Below are positions 33,446 through 42,036 of a stretch of DNA of 47,430 nucleotides, in pieces. The first letter of the stretch is position 1; each line of letters opens with the position of its first letter. The translations under genes and the position numbers were made by a program. The stretch comes from Paraburkholderia haematera (GTDB lineage: Bacteria > Pseudomonadota > Gammaproteobacteria > Burkholderiales > Burkholderiaceae), in contig NZ_CAJNBK010000037.1 in assembly GCF_905220975.1 (NCBI RefSeq), forward strand, positions 1 to 47,430, in the 5' to 3' direction. A model generated the notes under the pieces. It was not told where the DNA came from. It saw only the letters and a list, made by a program, of their open reading frames with translations, and searched no databases.

Positions 33446-33709
33446 ATGACGTTCGTGTTTTCCGGATCTTTACTCAGGCACGTTGGTTACCAGCGCCAGA
33501 TCGGCTATGAGAAAGATACCCTCGCTGCCGCCCTTCGCGCGCTATTCGCCGACTACCCCGACCTGGAACAACTGTTGATGGCGCCGGACGGCGCGTTGCG
33601 CCGCACGCTGCGGCTAGCGATCAACAGTGAAGTGGTTCACAACGACCTCTCAAGGCCGCTCTCGGCCGGCGATTCGGTCCAGATCATGACCGCGATTGCC
33701 GGCGGTTAG
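33446..33709 (+). CDS. ThiS/MoaD-like ubiquitin-fold sulfur carrier
   Basis: The 87-residue protein has the beta-grasp carrier pattern, with TLAAALRALFADYPDLEQLL, RLAINSEVVHNDLSRPLSAGDSVQIM, and a C-terminal Gly-Gly (IAGG), the site adenylated and then thiocarboxylated in ThiS and MoaD. AAAGGAA precedes the ATG. A dedicated E1 enzyme with a rhodanese domain is the last gene of the same operon, so this carrier probably receives sulfur there and gives it to a cluster substrate or enzyme rather than to thiamin or molybdopterin, whose genes are absent. Confidence 0.88.
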   Translation: MTFVFSGSLLRHVGYQRQIGYEKDTLAAALRALFADYPDLEQLLMAPDGALRRTLRLAINSEVVHNDLSRPLSAGDSVQIMTAIAGG

Positions 33710-33750
33710 CCGATGAAACGCGACAACAGCCAACCCAAGGAGAAGCCCTC

Positions 33751-33990
33751 ATGTCGCTCGACATTAGACTGCGGTCGGTATTCGATACGGTACTGGAGCT
33801 GGATACGAAGCTGCCCGATTCGGCGTTGCGTTATCAGGAGACGCCGGGTTGGGATTCGCTCGGCGCCGTGCTGCTGATCTCCGCGATCGAAGACGAGTTT
33901 CACGTCGAGATCGATACCGCGCGCGCGTTGAAGATGGATACCTTCGACGCTGCCATGCACCTGCTACGCGATCTCGGCGCGCCGGACTAA
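33751..33990 (+). CDS. Acyl carrier protein
   Basis: A 79-residue carrier protein with the phosphopantetheine site GWDSLGAVLLISAIEDEF; Ser36 is the attachment residue. AAGGAG lies eight bases before the ATG. Its sequence differs from the housekeeping AcpP (Trp before Asp-Ser-Leu, few acidic helix II residues), indicating a pathway-specific carrier. It follows the sulfur carrier and precedes the LuxE-like gene, so intermediates are probably held as thioesters on it. Confidence 0.93.
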   Translation: MSLDIRLRSVFDTVLELDTKLPDSALRYQETPGWDSLGAVLLISAIEDEFHVEIDTARALKMDTFDAAMHLLRDLGAPD

Positions 33991-34021
33991 GCCCGCTGCA
34001 GGCAGCAGACCGGAACCCGCC

Positions 34022-35083
34022 ATGGAACATGGTTCGCCCCTAAGCTACCCGACGCGTCAGACAGTGCTTCTCGCGCGCCTGACCGAACTGATCGGCCATC
34101 ATCGTCGGGCCTGTCCGGCCTATGCGCGCGTGCTGGATGCAATTGGCCACGCGGCGCAGCGGCGCTACTCCCGACTGGGAGAACTGCCCTGGTTGCCGGT
34201 GCGTCTGTTCAAGGAGCATCCGTTGATCAGCACCGAGCGCGAACAGGTGGCCGTGCTTACTTCGTCCGGTACCACCGGTACAGGCTTCAGCCGGATCGCA
34301 CTGGACCGGGACGCCGCGGAACACCAGCGTCTCATGTTGACGGCGACACTCGAAAAACTGACCGGGCCGCGCCGTCTGCCGCTTCTGATTGTCGACTCGC
34401 CCTCGGCGGTGCGCGAGGAGCGCTCCTCGATTCGCGGCGCGACGGTGCTGGGCGTGATGAACGTCGGCCGGGAGCACGTCTTCGCGCTCACCGGCGAACA
34501 ACGCATCGACGCCGGCGCGGTCGAACATTTCCTGCAACGCCACGGCCACGCAAGTTTCCTGATTTTCGGCTTTACGTCTTTGGTCTGGACACAGCTCTAC
34601 GAATTGGCGCAAGCGCGGGCACTCGATCTGAGCAACGCCCTGCTGCTGCACACAGGTGGATGGAAAAAACTCGCCGACAAGTCGGTGTCGCCGCAGGAAT
34701 TCCGCGAGCGCTTTCGTGATGCAACCGGCCTTCGCCGCTGTCACAACTTCTATGGGATGGTCGAGCAAGGCGGCACCATCCATGTCGAATCCGCTTCGGG
34801 CGACGGATTCTATTGCCCGGACTTTGCCGACGTCATCATCCGCGATCCGCATACCTGGGAAGAGGCCACTACCGGCACGCCAGGGATCATCGAGGTACTG
34901 AGTACCGCGCCGCGCGCGCATCCGGGTCACGTGCTGCTGACCGAGGATATGGGGGTCGTACACGGCATCGATGACGGCGAATGGCCTGGCAAGCGCTTCA
35001 CTGTGCTGGGTAGGCTGGCGCGTGCCGAACCTCGCGGATGTGCTGACACACTGCCGGAAGACAAGTCTGGAGCACGACCATGA
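34022..35083 (+). CDS. LuxE-like acyl-protein synthetase
   Basis: The 353-residue protein resembles LuxE: an AMP-forming loop SSGTTGTGFSR (81-91), FGFTSLVW, LLHTGGWKK, YGMVEQGG (244-251) and the C-terminal GRLARAEPRGCADTL with Cys340 in the position of the LuxE acyl-accepting Cys. LuxE activates a carboxylic acid as acyl-AMP, moves it to its own Cys and hands it to LuxC for reduction. A LuxC-like gene is four genes downstream. The stop overlaps the next start (ATGA). Confidence 0.9.
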   Translation: MEHGSPLSYPTRQTVLLARLTELIGHHRRACPAYARVLDAIGHAAQRRYSRLGELPWLPVRLFKEHPLISTEREQVAVLTSSGTTGTGFSRIALDRDAAEHQRLMLTATLEKLTGPRRLPLLIVDSPSAVREERSSIRGATVLGVMNVGREHVFALTGEQRIDAGAVEHFLQRHGHASFLIFGFTSLVWTQLYELAQARALDLSNALLLHTGGWKKLADKSVSPQEFRERFRDATGLRRCHNFYGMVEQGGTIHVESASGDGFYCPDFADVIIRDPHTWEEATTGTPGIIEVLSTAPRAHPGHVLLTEDMGVVHGIDDGEWPGKRFTVLGRLARAEPRGCADTLPEDKSGARP

Positions 35084-35847
35084 GTGGCCTGCTCGAAGGC
35101 AAATACCTGCTGATTACGGGCGTCATCGATCATGCTTCGATCGCCTTTGCCATTGCCAGGCTGGCCCAGGAACAAGGCGCGCAGATCGTGCTGACCGGCC
35201 ACGGCCGGCTACATATGGTCGAGCACGCGGCAAGACGGCTGCCGCTACCGCCGCCGGTCGTCGAACTCGATGTCACTCACCCCGAGCAACTGGCCACGCT
35301 GGCCGAGCGTGTGCGTGCGCATTTACCGCGGCTGGACGGTGTCGTGCATTCGATCGCCTACGCGCCGCACGCGGCCATCTGCGGCGATTTTCTGGCCGCG
35401 ACGTGGGCCGATGTCGCGACAACCCTGCAGGTGTCGGCTTATTCGCTCCAGGCGCTGAGTTCGGCCGTGTTGCCGTTGATGGATCGGGGCGGTGCGATTG
35501 TCGCGCTCGATTTCGATGCCTCGGTGGCCTGGTCCGGCTACAACTGGATGGGTGTGGCAAAGGCCGGACTAGAGTCGAGCGCGCGCTATCTGGCCCGTGA
35601 CCTGGGCGCGCGCGGGATACGCGTCAATCTGATCGCGGCAGGTCCTTTGCGCACCGTTGCCGCTCGCGGCGAACCGCGATTCGACGACATCGTTGCCGCA
35701 TGGCGGGCGCGCGCGCCGCTGGGCTGGAATCCGGCTGACGCCAGTGGCGTCGCACGGACCTGCGTCGCGTTGCTATCGGACTGGTTTCCCACCACCACTG
35801 GTGAAATCGTACATGCCGACGGGGGCTTTCACGCAGTAGGCGCCTGA
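35080..35847 (+). CDS. FabI-type enoyl-ACP reductase-like protein
   Basis: The 255-residue SDR begins GLLEGKYLLITGVIDHASIAFAIA, the FabI/InhA-style loop, and has the divergent catalytic spacing Tyr154-x6-Lys161 in YNWMGVAKAG, typical of enoyl-ACP reductases, as against Tyr-x3-Lys in FabG. The segment IAYAPHAAICGDFLAATWADV corresponds to the FabI HSIAFA region. It should reduce a carrier-bound enoyl thioester. It might act on another unsaturated intermediate in this pathway. Its start overlaps the LuxE-like stop. Confidence 0.85.
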   Translation: MSGLLEGKYLLITGVIDHASIAFAIARLAQEQGAQIVLTGHGRLHMVEHAARRLPLPPPVVELDVTHPEQLATLAERVRAHLPRLDGVVHSIAYAPHAAICGDFLAATWADVATTLQVSAYSLQALSSAVLPLMDRGGAIVALDFDASVAWSGYNWMGVAKAGLESSARYLARDLGARGIRVNLIAAGPLRTVAARGEPRFDDIVAAWRARAPLGWNPADASGVARTCVALLSDWFPTTTGEIVHADGGFHAVGA

Positions 35848-35876
35848 ACGGAAGACGTGCGGCTTTGAGGGCAGCG

Positions 35877-36644
35877 ATGAATACGACAGCGTCAGACAAT
35901 CTGCTTTTCAGCAATCGGGTTGCCGTGGTGATCGGCGGTACGCGCGGCATCGGCCAGGCATGCGCGCGCATGCTGGCCGCGGCGGGAGCCACGGTCGTGC
36001 TGACCGGCACAAACCGTGCAAAAGCGGAGCACGAAGCGCGGCAGCTTGCCGCCGATTATGGCATCACGTCAGCCGGCGTCGCGCTGGACCTGAGCGAATA
36101 CGCGTCGATTGGCCCCACCATCAAAACCATCGCTGCCGAATATAACGGTATCGATGCCCTGGTGCTAAGTGCGGGCGTCCTGCAGAACACCCCGTTGGGT
36201 CTGATCAGCGAGCCCGTTGCGCGACATGTACTCGACGTCAACCTGCTCGGCGCCGTCGAAGTCCTGCAAGTCTCGGCGAAGGTGATGATGCGGCGCCGCC
36301 GCGGCGCCATCGTCTTGCTCAGTTCGCTGGTGGGAGAGCGCGGCGCCGCAGGCCAGGCGGTCTACGCGGCGAGTAAGGCGGGGATTGCCGCGCTGGCCCG
36401 CTCGGCTGCCAGGGAGCTGGGCCCGCTCGGTATCCGCGTGAACGCGGTGGCGCCGGGTCTTATCGACACTGATCTGCTCGCGAACGTCCCCGCCGACGTC
36501 ATAGCGGCACGTTGCGCACAGACCTCACTACGTAGACTCGGCACCGCCGCCGAGGTGGCGGCCACGATTCGCTTCCTGCTCAGCGACGACGCATCCTTTA
36601 TCACCGGCCACGTGCTGGGTGTCGACGGAGGTTTGTCCTTATGA
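35877..36644 (+). CDS. FabG-type 3-oxoacyl-ACP reductase-like SDR
   Basis: From the ATG at 35877 (GAGGG upstream; a TTG at 35865 is the alternative) the product is 255 residues, with a cofactor loop GGTRGIGQACA, catalytic Tyr163-x3-Lys167 in YAASK, VNAVAPGLIDTDLL and ITGHVLGVDGG. It probably reduces a keto group on a carrier-bound intermediate. The stop overlaps the acyl ligase start (ATGA). Confidence 0.88.
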   Translation: MNTTASDNLLFSNRVAVVIGGTRGIGQACARMLAAAGATVVLTGTNRAKAEHEARQLAADYGITSAGVALDLSEYASIGPTIKTIAAEYNGIDALVLSAGVLQNTPLGLISEPVARHVLDVNLLGAVEVLQVSAKVMMRRRRGAIVLLSSLVGERGAAGQAVYAASKAGIAALARSAARELGPLGIRVNAVAPGLIDTDLLANVPADVIAARCAQTSLRRLGTAAEVAATIRFLLSDDASFITGHVLGVDGGLSL

Positions 36645-38062
36645 AGGCATTCGGCGCCAACGCCCGCCTGATCGATGTCGCTCACGGCCAGACCTGGCAT
36701 GGGTCTGAACTTGAAGCTCGAATTCAGACGATGGAAGACGAATTGCACACGATGCCAGCCGGCCTGCTCCTGCTGCCCGCCCCATGGACGATCGATACCG
36801 TGTGCCGCTATCTCGCCGCTCTGCGTCAGCACCGGCCGCTCGCGCTGCTCGACCCGCAAATCGGATCGGATACGCTTGCGGAGCTCGTTGAGCGATTTGA
36901 GCCGGCCGGCCTCTGGCAACCTGGCACCACACTGCCTGCACCGACCGATTACCGCAATGCCCAGTCCGGTTGGATCAAGTCGACGGGTGCGGCGGCAGTC
37001 CACCCTGATCTGGCCTTGTTGCTGACGACCTCCGGCTCGACCGGCGCCGCACGCATGGTGCGCCTCTCGCGTCAGGGTGTGCTCGCCAATGCCGACGCGA
37101 TCGTGCAGGCACTTGGCATCAACCCTGAGGAAGTCGCGCCGACCAGCTTGCCGCTTCACCTGGGTTACGGCTTGTCGGTCCTGAACAGTCACCTGGCAGC
37201 CGGGGCCACGCTCGTCGTGACCACGCATCCCGTGATCGGAGCGGACTTCTGGACGGCCTTCGATACTCATCGCGCCACGTCGTTGGCCGCGGTATCGCAT
37301 ACCTATGAACTGCTCGCACGCTTGCGCTGGACGCCCTCTTCGCATCCCAGTCTGCGCACATTAACGCAATCCGGTAGCCGTATGCGTCCGGAACTGATCG
37401 CGCACATCGCCGAGGACATCGGCCGGGTGGGCGGCCGCTTCTTTCTCATGTACGGGCAAACTGAGGCAACGGCCAGAATGGCGGTTCTGCCCGCAAGGCG
37501 GGTTGCGGACAAGTCTGCTTCAGTCGGGCTGGCCGTACCCGGCGGTTGCCTGTCGATCCGTGACGAAACCGGCGAGGAAACGCGCCAACCCGGCATCACC
37601 GGCGAAGTTATCTACCGCGGCCCGAGCGTCATGATGGGCTACGCGGATAGCGCCACCGACCTCGCCCGTGGCGACGATCAAGGCGGCGTGCTGCATACCG
37701 GCGACATCGGCCGGTTCGACCCGGACGGCTATCTCTACCTTGAGGGTCGTCTCAAGCGAATGGCCAAGCTGTTCGGTCTACGTATCAATCTCGACGCCGT
37801 CGAACGCCTTGCCGCCGAAGCCGGTGTTGAAGGCACGAGTGCCGCCGTGTCGGTCGACGACGAGGTAATCGTGTTGTGGTGCGAAGGCGAAACCGGGCAC
37901 TCCCGTCTGGAATCGATTGCCCGGCACGTTGCCGAACGCTTGCGCGTGAACCGGCATGGCGTCATTGCGCGCAGCATCGAAAGACTGCCGTTGCTGCGCA
38001 ACGGCAAGATCGATTACCGGGCGCTCATTCACGCTGCTGCCAACGGCGAGGCACCAGGATGA
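36641..38062 (+). CDS. AMP-dependent acyl ligase
   Basis: The 473-residue ANL-superfamily enzyme has the P-loop LLTTSGSTGAARMVRLS, motif YGQTEATARM, TGDIGRFDPDGYLYLEGRLKRMAK and the C-terminal catalytic Lys in LLRNGKIDYRAL. It activates a carboxylic acid as acyl-AMP and loads it on CoA or, given the adjacent ACP, on the carrier. The acid cannot be predicted. The start has GGAGG upstream and overlaps the FabG-like stop; its own stop overlaps the LuxC-like start (ATGA), so the genes are coupled. Confidence 0.9.
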   Translation: MKAFGANARLIDVAHGQTWHGSELEARIQTMEDELHTMPAGLLLLPAPWTIDTVCRYLAALRQHRPLALLDPQIGSDTLAELVERFEPAGLWQPGTTLPAPTDYRNAQSGWIKSTGAAAVHPDLALLLTTSGSTGAARMVRLSRQGVLANADAIVQALGINPEEVAPTSLPLHLGYGLSVLNSHLAAGATLVVTTHPVIGADFWTAFDTHRATSLAAVSHTYELLARLRWTPSSHPSLRTLTQSGSRMRPELIAHIAEDIGRVGGRFFLMYGQTEATARMAVLPARRVADKSASVGLAVPGGCLSIRDETGEETRQPGITGEVIYRGPSVMMGYADSATDLARGDDQGGVLHTGDIGRFDPDGYLYLEGRLKRMAKLFGLRINLDAVERLAAEAGVEGTSAAVSVDDEVIVLWCEGETGHSRLESIARHVAERLRVNRHGVIARSIERLPLLRNGKIDYRALIHAAANGEAPG

Positions 38063-39303
38063 TTCTGTCGCTGTTTCCGCCGGCCGCTCCGAGCGAAGCA
38101 ACGGCAGTGCTCGAGCCTTTGCTTGGCGCGCAAAACCGGCCTGCCTTGCAGGTGGGCGACGAGCGCATGCTGGATTTTCTCGATGCGGTCGGTCAGCGTC
38201 TGCGCACACCGGCGTTTGCCCGGCGCCACGCCGAATTGGGGCCACTCGGCGCCTACCTGCGTCGTGGCCACCTAAGCGCGGAATTGGCTCGGCTCGATGC
38301 CGGCAGCCGCATGACGCGCTTCGCGCGCTTCATACAACTCCCGTTGGGATTGGTGTTTCACGTTGCCCCGGGCAATGCCGATACGGTGTTCGTCTACTCC
38401 TGGGCCTTGGCCGCGCTAGCTGGCAACCGCAACGTCGTCCGCCTGTCGGAGCGCGGTGGTGAGGCAACGCAGGCAGTGTTGGCCGTGCTGATCGAGTGCC
38501 TGGATCAGGCCGATCCGGTCGTAGCCGGCACACAAAGGATCGTGAGCTACAGTCGCCATGACGAAGCCGCCACCACGGAATTTTCCGCCGCTTGCGACTT
38601 GCGCGTGCTGTGGGGCGGCGATCAGGCCATCCGCGACATTCGCCGCGGGCCGCTGCGGCCATCGGCGCGCGATCTCACCTTCCCAAACCGATCCTCGTTC
38701 GCGGCGATTTCCGCCTCGGCCTTTCTTGCAGCCGAGGCGCCCGATCGCAAGCGAGCGGTGGAGGCGTTCCATTCCGACGCTTACCTGTTCGGCCAGGCCG
38801 CCTGTGCATCGCCCGGCACCATTTTCTGGATCGGCACTGCGTCGGCGGTGGATGACGCACGGGCCTCGTTCATGACCTTGCTCAAACAGATCGTGGACGC
38901 CCGAGGGCCACGCGCCGATGCCGCCATGGCCATACAGAAGCACGTCGCTACCTATCGCCTCGCGGCCGAAGGTGTCGCCGATACGGTGTGTTTCATGGGT
39001 AATGAGATCGCCGCCGTGCAACTCACCTCGCCTGTCCGTCTGCCACGCAGGTGGCTCGGCACCGGCACCTTTCCCCAGTTGCGCCTGGACTCACTTGACG
39101 AACTGACGCCCCTGTTGCTGCGCCAGGACCAGACGCTGACGTATTTCGGCTTCAGCATCGATGAAATGTTGGCGTTCGCCCAGCGGCTTGACGGGCGCGG
39201 CCTTGATCGCATTGTCCCGATGGGGCGTGCGCTTGAATTTTCCGCGATCTGGGACGGCTATGACCTCTTGCGCGAGTTCACCCGCCTCGTCACGGTAAGC
39301 TGA
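38059..39303 (+). CDS. LuxC-like acyl-thioester reductase
   Basis: From the ATG at 38059 the product is 414 residues, with LuxC-family features: GLVFHVAPGNADTVFVYSWALAAL (97-120), SLAGN-like ALAGNRNVVRLS, and the nucleophile Cys249 in FGQAACASPGTIFW. LuxC reduces an acyl enzyme to an aldehyde with NADPH. Together with the LuxE-like protein it would turn a carboxylate or carrier-bound acyl group into an aldehyde. No LuxD, LuxA or LuxB is present, so this is not a luminescence operon. Confidence 0.9.
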   Translation: MILSLFPPAAPSEATAVLEPLLGAQNRPALQVGDERMLDFLDAVGQRLRTPAFARRHAELGPLGAYLRRGHLSAELARLDAGSRMTRFARFIQLPLGLVFHVAPGNADTVFVYSWALAALAGNRNVVRLSERGGEATQAVLAVLIECLDQADPVVAGTQRIVSYSRHDEAATTEFSAACDLRVLWGGDQAIRDIRRGPLRPSARDLTFPNRSSFAAISASAFLAAEAPDRKRAVEAFHSDAYLFGQAACASPGTIFWIGTASAVDDARASFMTLLKQIVDARGPRADAAMAIQKHVATYRLAAEGVADTVCFMGNEIAAVQLTSPVRLPRRWLGTGTFPQLRLDSLDELTPLLLRQDQTLTYFGFSIDEMLAFAQRLDGRGLDRIVPMGRALEFSAIWDGYDLLREFTRLVTVS

Positions 39304-39321
39304 ATCCCCTGGAGTACCGCC

Positions 39322-40467
39322 ATGAACGCAGCCATTGTCGAACTCGTCCCCCGTCAGGCCTATGAACGCCAGCAGTCGGGCGCGCTACTCGTCGACGTGC
39401 GTGAAGACGGAGAGCGCGCAGCGGGCACGGCACGAGGCGCAATAGGCGTCAGCAAGTCGCGGCTGGAGACCGACCCGAGCGCCTGGTTGCCGGACCCGGC
39501 AGCCGAAATCATGTTGATCTGCGCGGCAGGCGCACGCTCACGGCAATGTGCGAGCCTGCTGCAAACCCGCGGCTATCGACACATCTACTCGGTGAGCGGT
39601 GGAACCAGGGCGTGGGAAGCCGCCGGCTTGCCGATGAGCGAGGCCACCGCGAGCGCGGACTTCCTCGAACGCTATTCGCGTCATCTGCGCCTACCCGAAG
39701 TCGGACTAGCAGGACAATGCAAGCTTGCCGACGCCCGGGTTGCGCTGGTCGGCGCGGGTGGCCTCGGTTCGCCGGCCGCGATGTATCTGGCCGCAGCCGG
39801 AATCGGACATATCACGCTGATCGATGACGACGTTGTCGATCGCAGCAACTTGCAGCGGCAGGTGCTGCACCGCGATGCCGACGTTGGCACACCCAAGGTC
39901 GAATCGGCTTGCCGAACCTTGCAGGCGCTGAACCCTCATGTGACGGTCGAACGGCAGCGCACACGCCTGCTCGCGGACAATGTAGAGAGATTGCTGGGTG
40001 GGCACAACGTCGTGATCGACGGCTCGGATAATTTTTCCACCCGCTACCTCGTGAACGATGCATGCGTGCGGCTGGGCTTGCCACTGGTCTACGGCGCTGT
40101 ACAAGGTTTCGATGGACAAGTCAGCGTGTTCTGGCCGGCGCACGAGGGCGGCAGTTGTTATCGCTGCCTGTTCGCCGAACCGCCGCCGCCGGAATTTGCT
40201 CCCAACTGCTCCGAGGCTGGTGTGCTTGGCGTGTTGCCGGGCGTGATCGGACTGTTACAGGCCACCGAAGCGATCAAGCTGATTCTGGGCATTGGCGAGT
40301 CCTTGTCCGGCGTCTTGCTGCAATTCGACGCGCTAGGCATGTGCTTCAATCGCTTGCGGCTACTGCGCGATCCGGCCTGCCCGTGTTGCGGCGATGGAGT
40401 CAAAACCAGCGACTATGTCGACTTGCCGACGGCCTGTGCGGCGTACCAGGATTTGCCGCTTAACTAA
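39322..40467 (+). CDS. Rhodanese-ThiF/MoeB sulfur-transfer E1 enzyme
   Basis: The 381-residue fusion has an N-terminal rhodanese domain (about 1-108, active-site loop CAAGARS with Cys67) and a ThiF/MoeB adenylation domain with GAGGLGSPAAMYLAAAG, the nucleotide residues DRSNLQRQVLH, DGSDNFSTRYLVND and zinc-binding pairs CYRC and CPCC. It should adenylate the Gly-Gly end of the ThiS-like carrier and, through the rhodanese persulfide, convert it to a thiocarboxylate. Rhodanese usually lies at the other end in eukaryotic MOCS3; the N-terminal placement is bacterial. GGAGT precedes the ATG. Last gene of the cluster, converging with pobA. Confidence 0.9.
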   Translation: MNAAIVELVPRQAYERQQSGALLVDVREDGERAAGTARGAIGVSKSRLETDPSAWLPDPAAEIMLICAAGARSRQCASLLQTRGYRHIYSVSGGTRAWEAAGLPMSEATASADFLERYSRHLRLPEVGLAGQCKLADARVALVGAGGLGSPAAMYLAAAGIGHITLIDDDVVDRSNLQRQVLHRDADVGTPKVESACRTLQALNPHVTVERQRTRLLADNVERLLGGHNVVIDGSDNFSTRYLVNDACVRLGLPLVYGAVQGFDGQVSVFWPAHEGGSCYRCLFAEPPPPEFAPNCSEAGVLGVLPGVIGLLQATEAIKLILGIGESLSGVLLQFDALGMCFNRLRLLRDPACPCCGDGVKTSDYVDLPTACAAYQDLPLN

Positions 40468-40507
40468 ACCTCTCCTGTTTCGCACGCCGCAACCCGCTCG
40501 CTCGCCC

Positions 40508-41680
40508 TTACACCACGGCGATGCCGACGTAGTTCTCCGCCATCACGGTAGCCGCCGCGCGCGAGGTCGTCACGTATTCGAGCTCGGCCACCTGCAACTG
40601 ACGTTCGAACGGCGTTGCGCCTTCAATACGATGCATCATGCTCGTCATCCAGTACGAGAAATGCTCGGCACGCCAGATCCGTTTGAGCGCGGTTTCGCTG
40701 TAACTGTCCAGCAGATCTGTGCGGTTTTCGACGTAAAACGCGTTCAGCGCCTGAGTCAACACACGCACGTCGGCAACGGCGAGGTTCATGCCCTTCGCGC
40801 CGGTTGGCGGCACGATATGCGCGGCATCGCCGGCGAGAAAGAGCCGGCCATGCTGCATGGTGGCCGACACGAAACTGCGCATGCCGACAATGTTCTTCTG
40901 GAAGATCTTGCCATCCACGATGGTCTGGCCGTCGTGTGAATCGACGCGTGCGTGCAATTCCGCCCAGATTCGATCGTCGGACCAGTTGTCGACGGAATCC
41001 TTGGGGTCGCATTGGAAATACATGCGCTGCACGTTCGCTGAGCGCGTGCTGACCAGTGCGAAACCGCGGTCGTGCCGCGCGTAGATCAATTCCTCCGATG
41101 AGGGCGGTCCTTCGCACAGAATGCCGAACCAGCCGAACGGATAAACGCGCTCGAAGTCTTTGCGCAACGCCTGCGGAATCGATGCACGCGACACCCCTTG
41201 CGAGCCGTCGCAGCCGATCACGAAGTCGCATTGCAATTCGCACGCTTCGCCTTCGTGGCGATAGCGGATCGACGGCTTGTCGGTATCGATGCCGTGCAGC
41301 GATGTCTCCGTCACGCCGAAGCGCAGCGCTCCGTTGGCAGCCACGCGCGCGGCGACCAGGTCCTTGATGACTTCGTGCTGCGCGTAGACCGTGATCGAAT
41401 GGCCGGTGAGTCCGGTCAGGTCGATACGGCGCCGCTTGCCTTCGAAAGCCAGTTCGAAACCGTGATGCAGCGCGCCTTCGGCCTTCATGCGCGCGCCGAC
41501 ACCGGCTTCGGTGAGCAGGTCCATCGTGCCCTGTTCGAGCACGCCGGCGCGGATGGTGGATTCGATCTGTTCGCGGGTACGCGATTCGAGCACGACAGAA
41601 TCGATGCCGCGCAAATGAAGAAGATGGGAAAGAAGCAGGCCCGCAGGGCCAGCGCCGATGATGCCAACTTGAGTACGCAT
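40508..41680 (-). CDS. pobA: 4-hydroxybenzoate 3-monooxygenase PobA
   Basis: The 390-residue flavoprotein hydroxylase has GAGPAG (9-14), the DG motif in FVIGCDGSQGVSR, GDAAHIVPPTGAKGMNLAVADV for the ribityl-binding region, and the family start MRTQVGIIGAGPAGLLLSHLL; the length matches PobA (about 394). It makes protocatechuate from 4-hydroxybenzoate with NADPH and O2. The ATG has AGGAG upstream. No pobR gene lies next to it in this window. A palindrome at 41737-41753 may be its operator. Confidence 0.95.
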   Translation of the reverse strand: MRTQVGIIGAGPAGLLLSHLLHLRGIDSVVLESRTREQIESTIRAGVLEQGTMDLLTEAGVGARMKAEGALHHGFELAFEGKRRRIDLTGLTGHSITVYAQHEVIKDLVAARVAANGALRFGVTETSLHGIDTDKPSIRYRHEGEACELQCDFVIGCDGSQGVSRASIPQALRKDFERVYPFGWFGILCEGPPSSEELIYARHDRGFALVSTRSANVQRMYFQCDPKDSVDNWSDDRIWAELHARVDSHDGQTIVDGKIFQKNIVGMRSFVSATMQHGRLFLAGDAAHIVPPTGAKGMNLAVADVRVLTQALNAFYVENRTDLLDSYSETALKRIWRAEHFSYWMTSMMHRIEGATPFERQLQVAELEYVTTSRAAATVMAENYVGIAVV

Positions 41681-41736
41681 GAGTTGTCTCCTGAATGCGG
41701 TGTTTGATTTGCATCCAGTTTGGCAATCATGGCCTG

Positions 41737-41753
41737 TATCGCGCAACGCGATA
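41737..41753. promoter_or_regulatory. Perfect palindrome upstream of pobA
   Basis: TATCGCG-CAA-CGCGATA is a 17-base inverted repeat with 7-base arms, 57 bases before the pobA start. It is the only marked feature of the 356-base gap between ilvA and pobA (41681-42036), which otherwise shows no gene. Confidence 0.5.
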
Positions 41754-42036
41754 TCGTGGATAGGTGCTATCGAGTTTTGAGATAATGGGCAGGTCTGTTT
41801 GCCCCGTCCCGCGGCGCACCAATGCTTCGCATCCTTACCCGGACGGCGATTGCGCTTATGCGGCTGAGTGCTGAGCGTCCAGATCGACTTGCGAATACTC
41901 GAGGTAAACCCTGGCCGAGTTGCGGACCTCGCAAGCGGCTTCTTGCGACGTGCCGCTGTCAATGCAGCACGTAGAGCGGCAGCGTCGCTTGTCGAAATGC
42001 GCGCCGCTGCCTGCTGTCACCTGGTCAATAGCCCGG

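Noticed and set aside
34022..39303. Bioluminescence (luxCDABE) operon
   Set aside because: Only LuxC- and LuxE-like genes are present; luciferase subunits and LuxD are absent.
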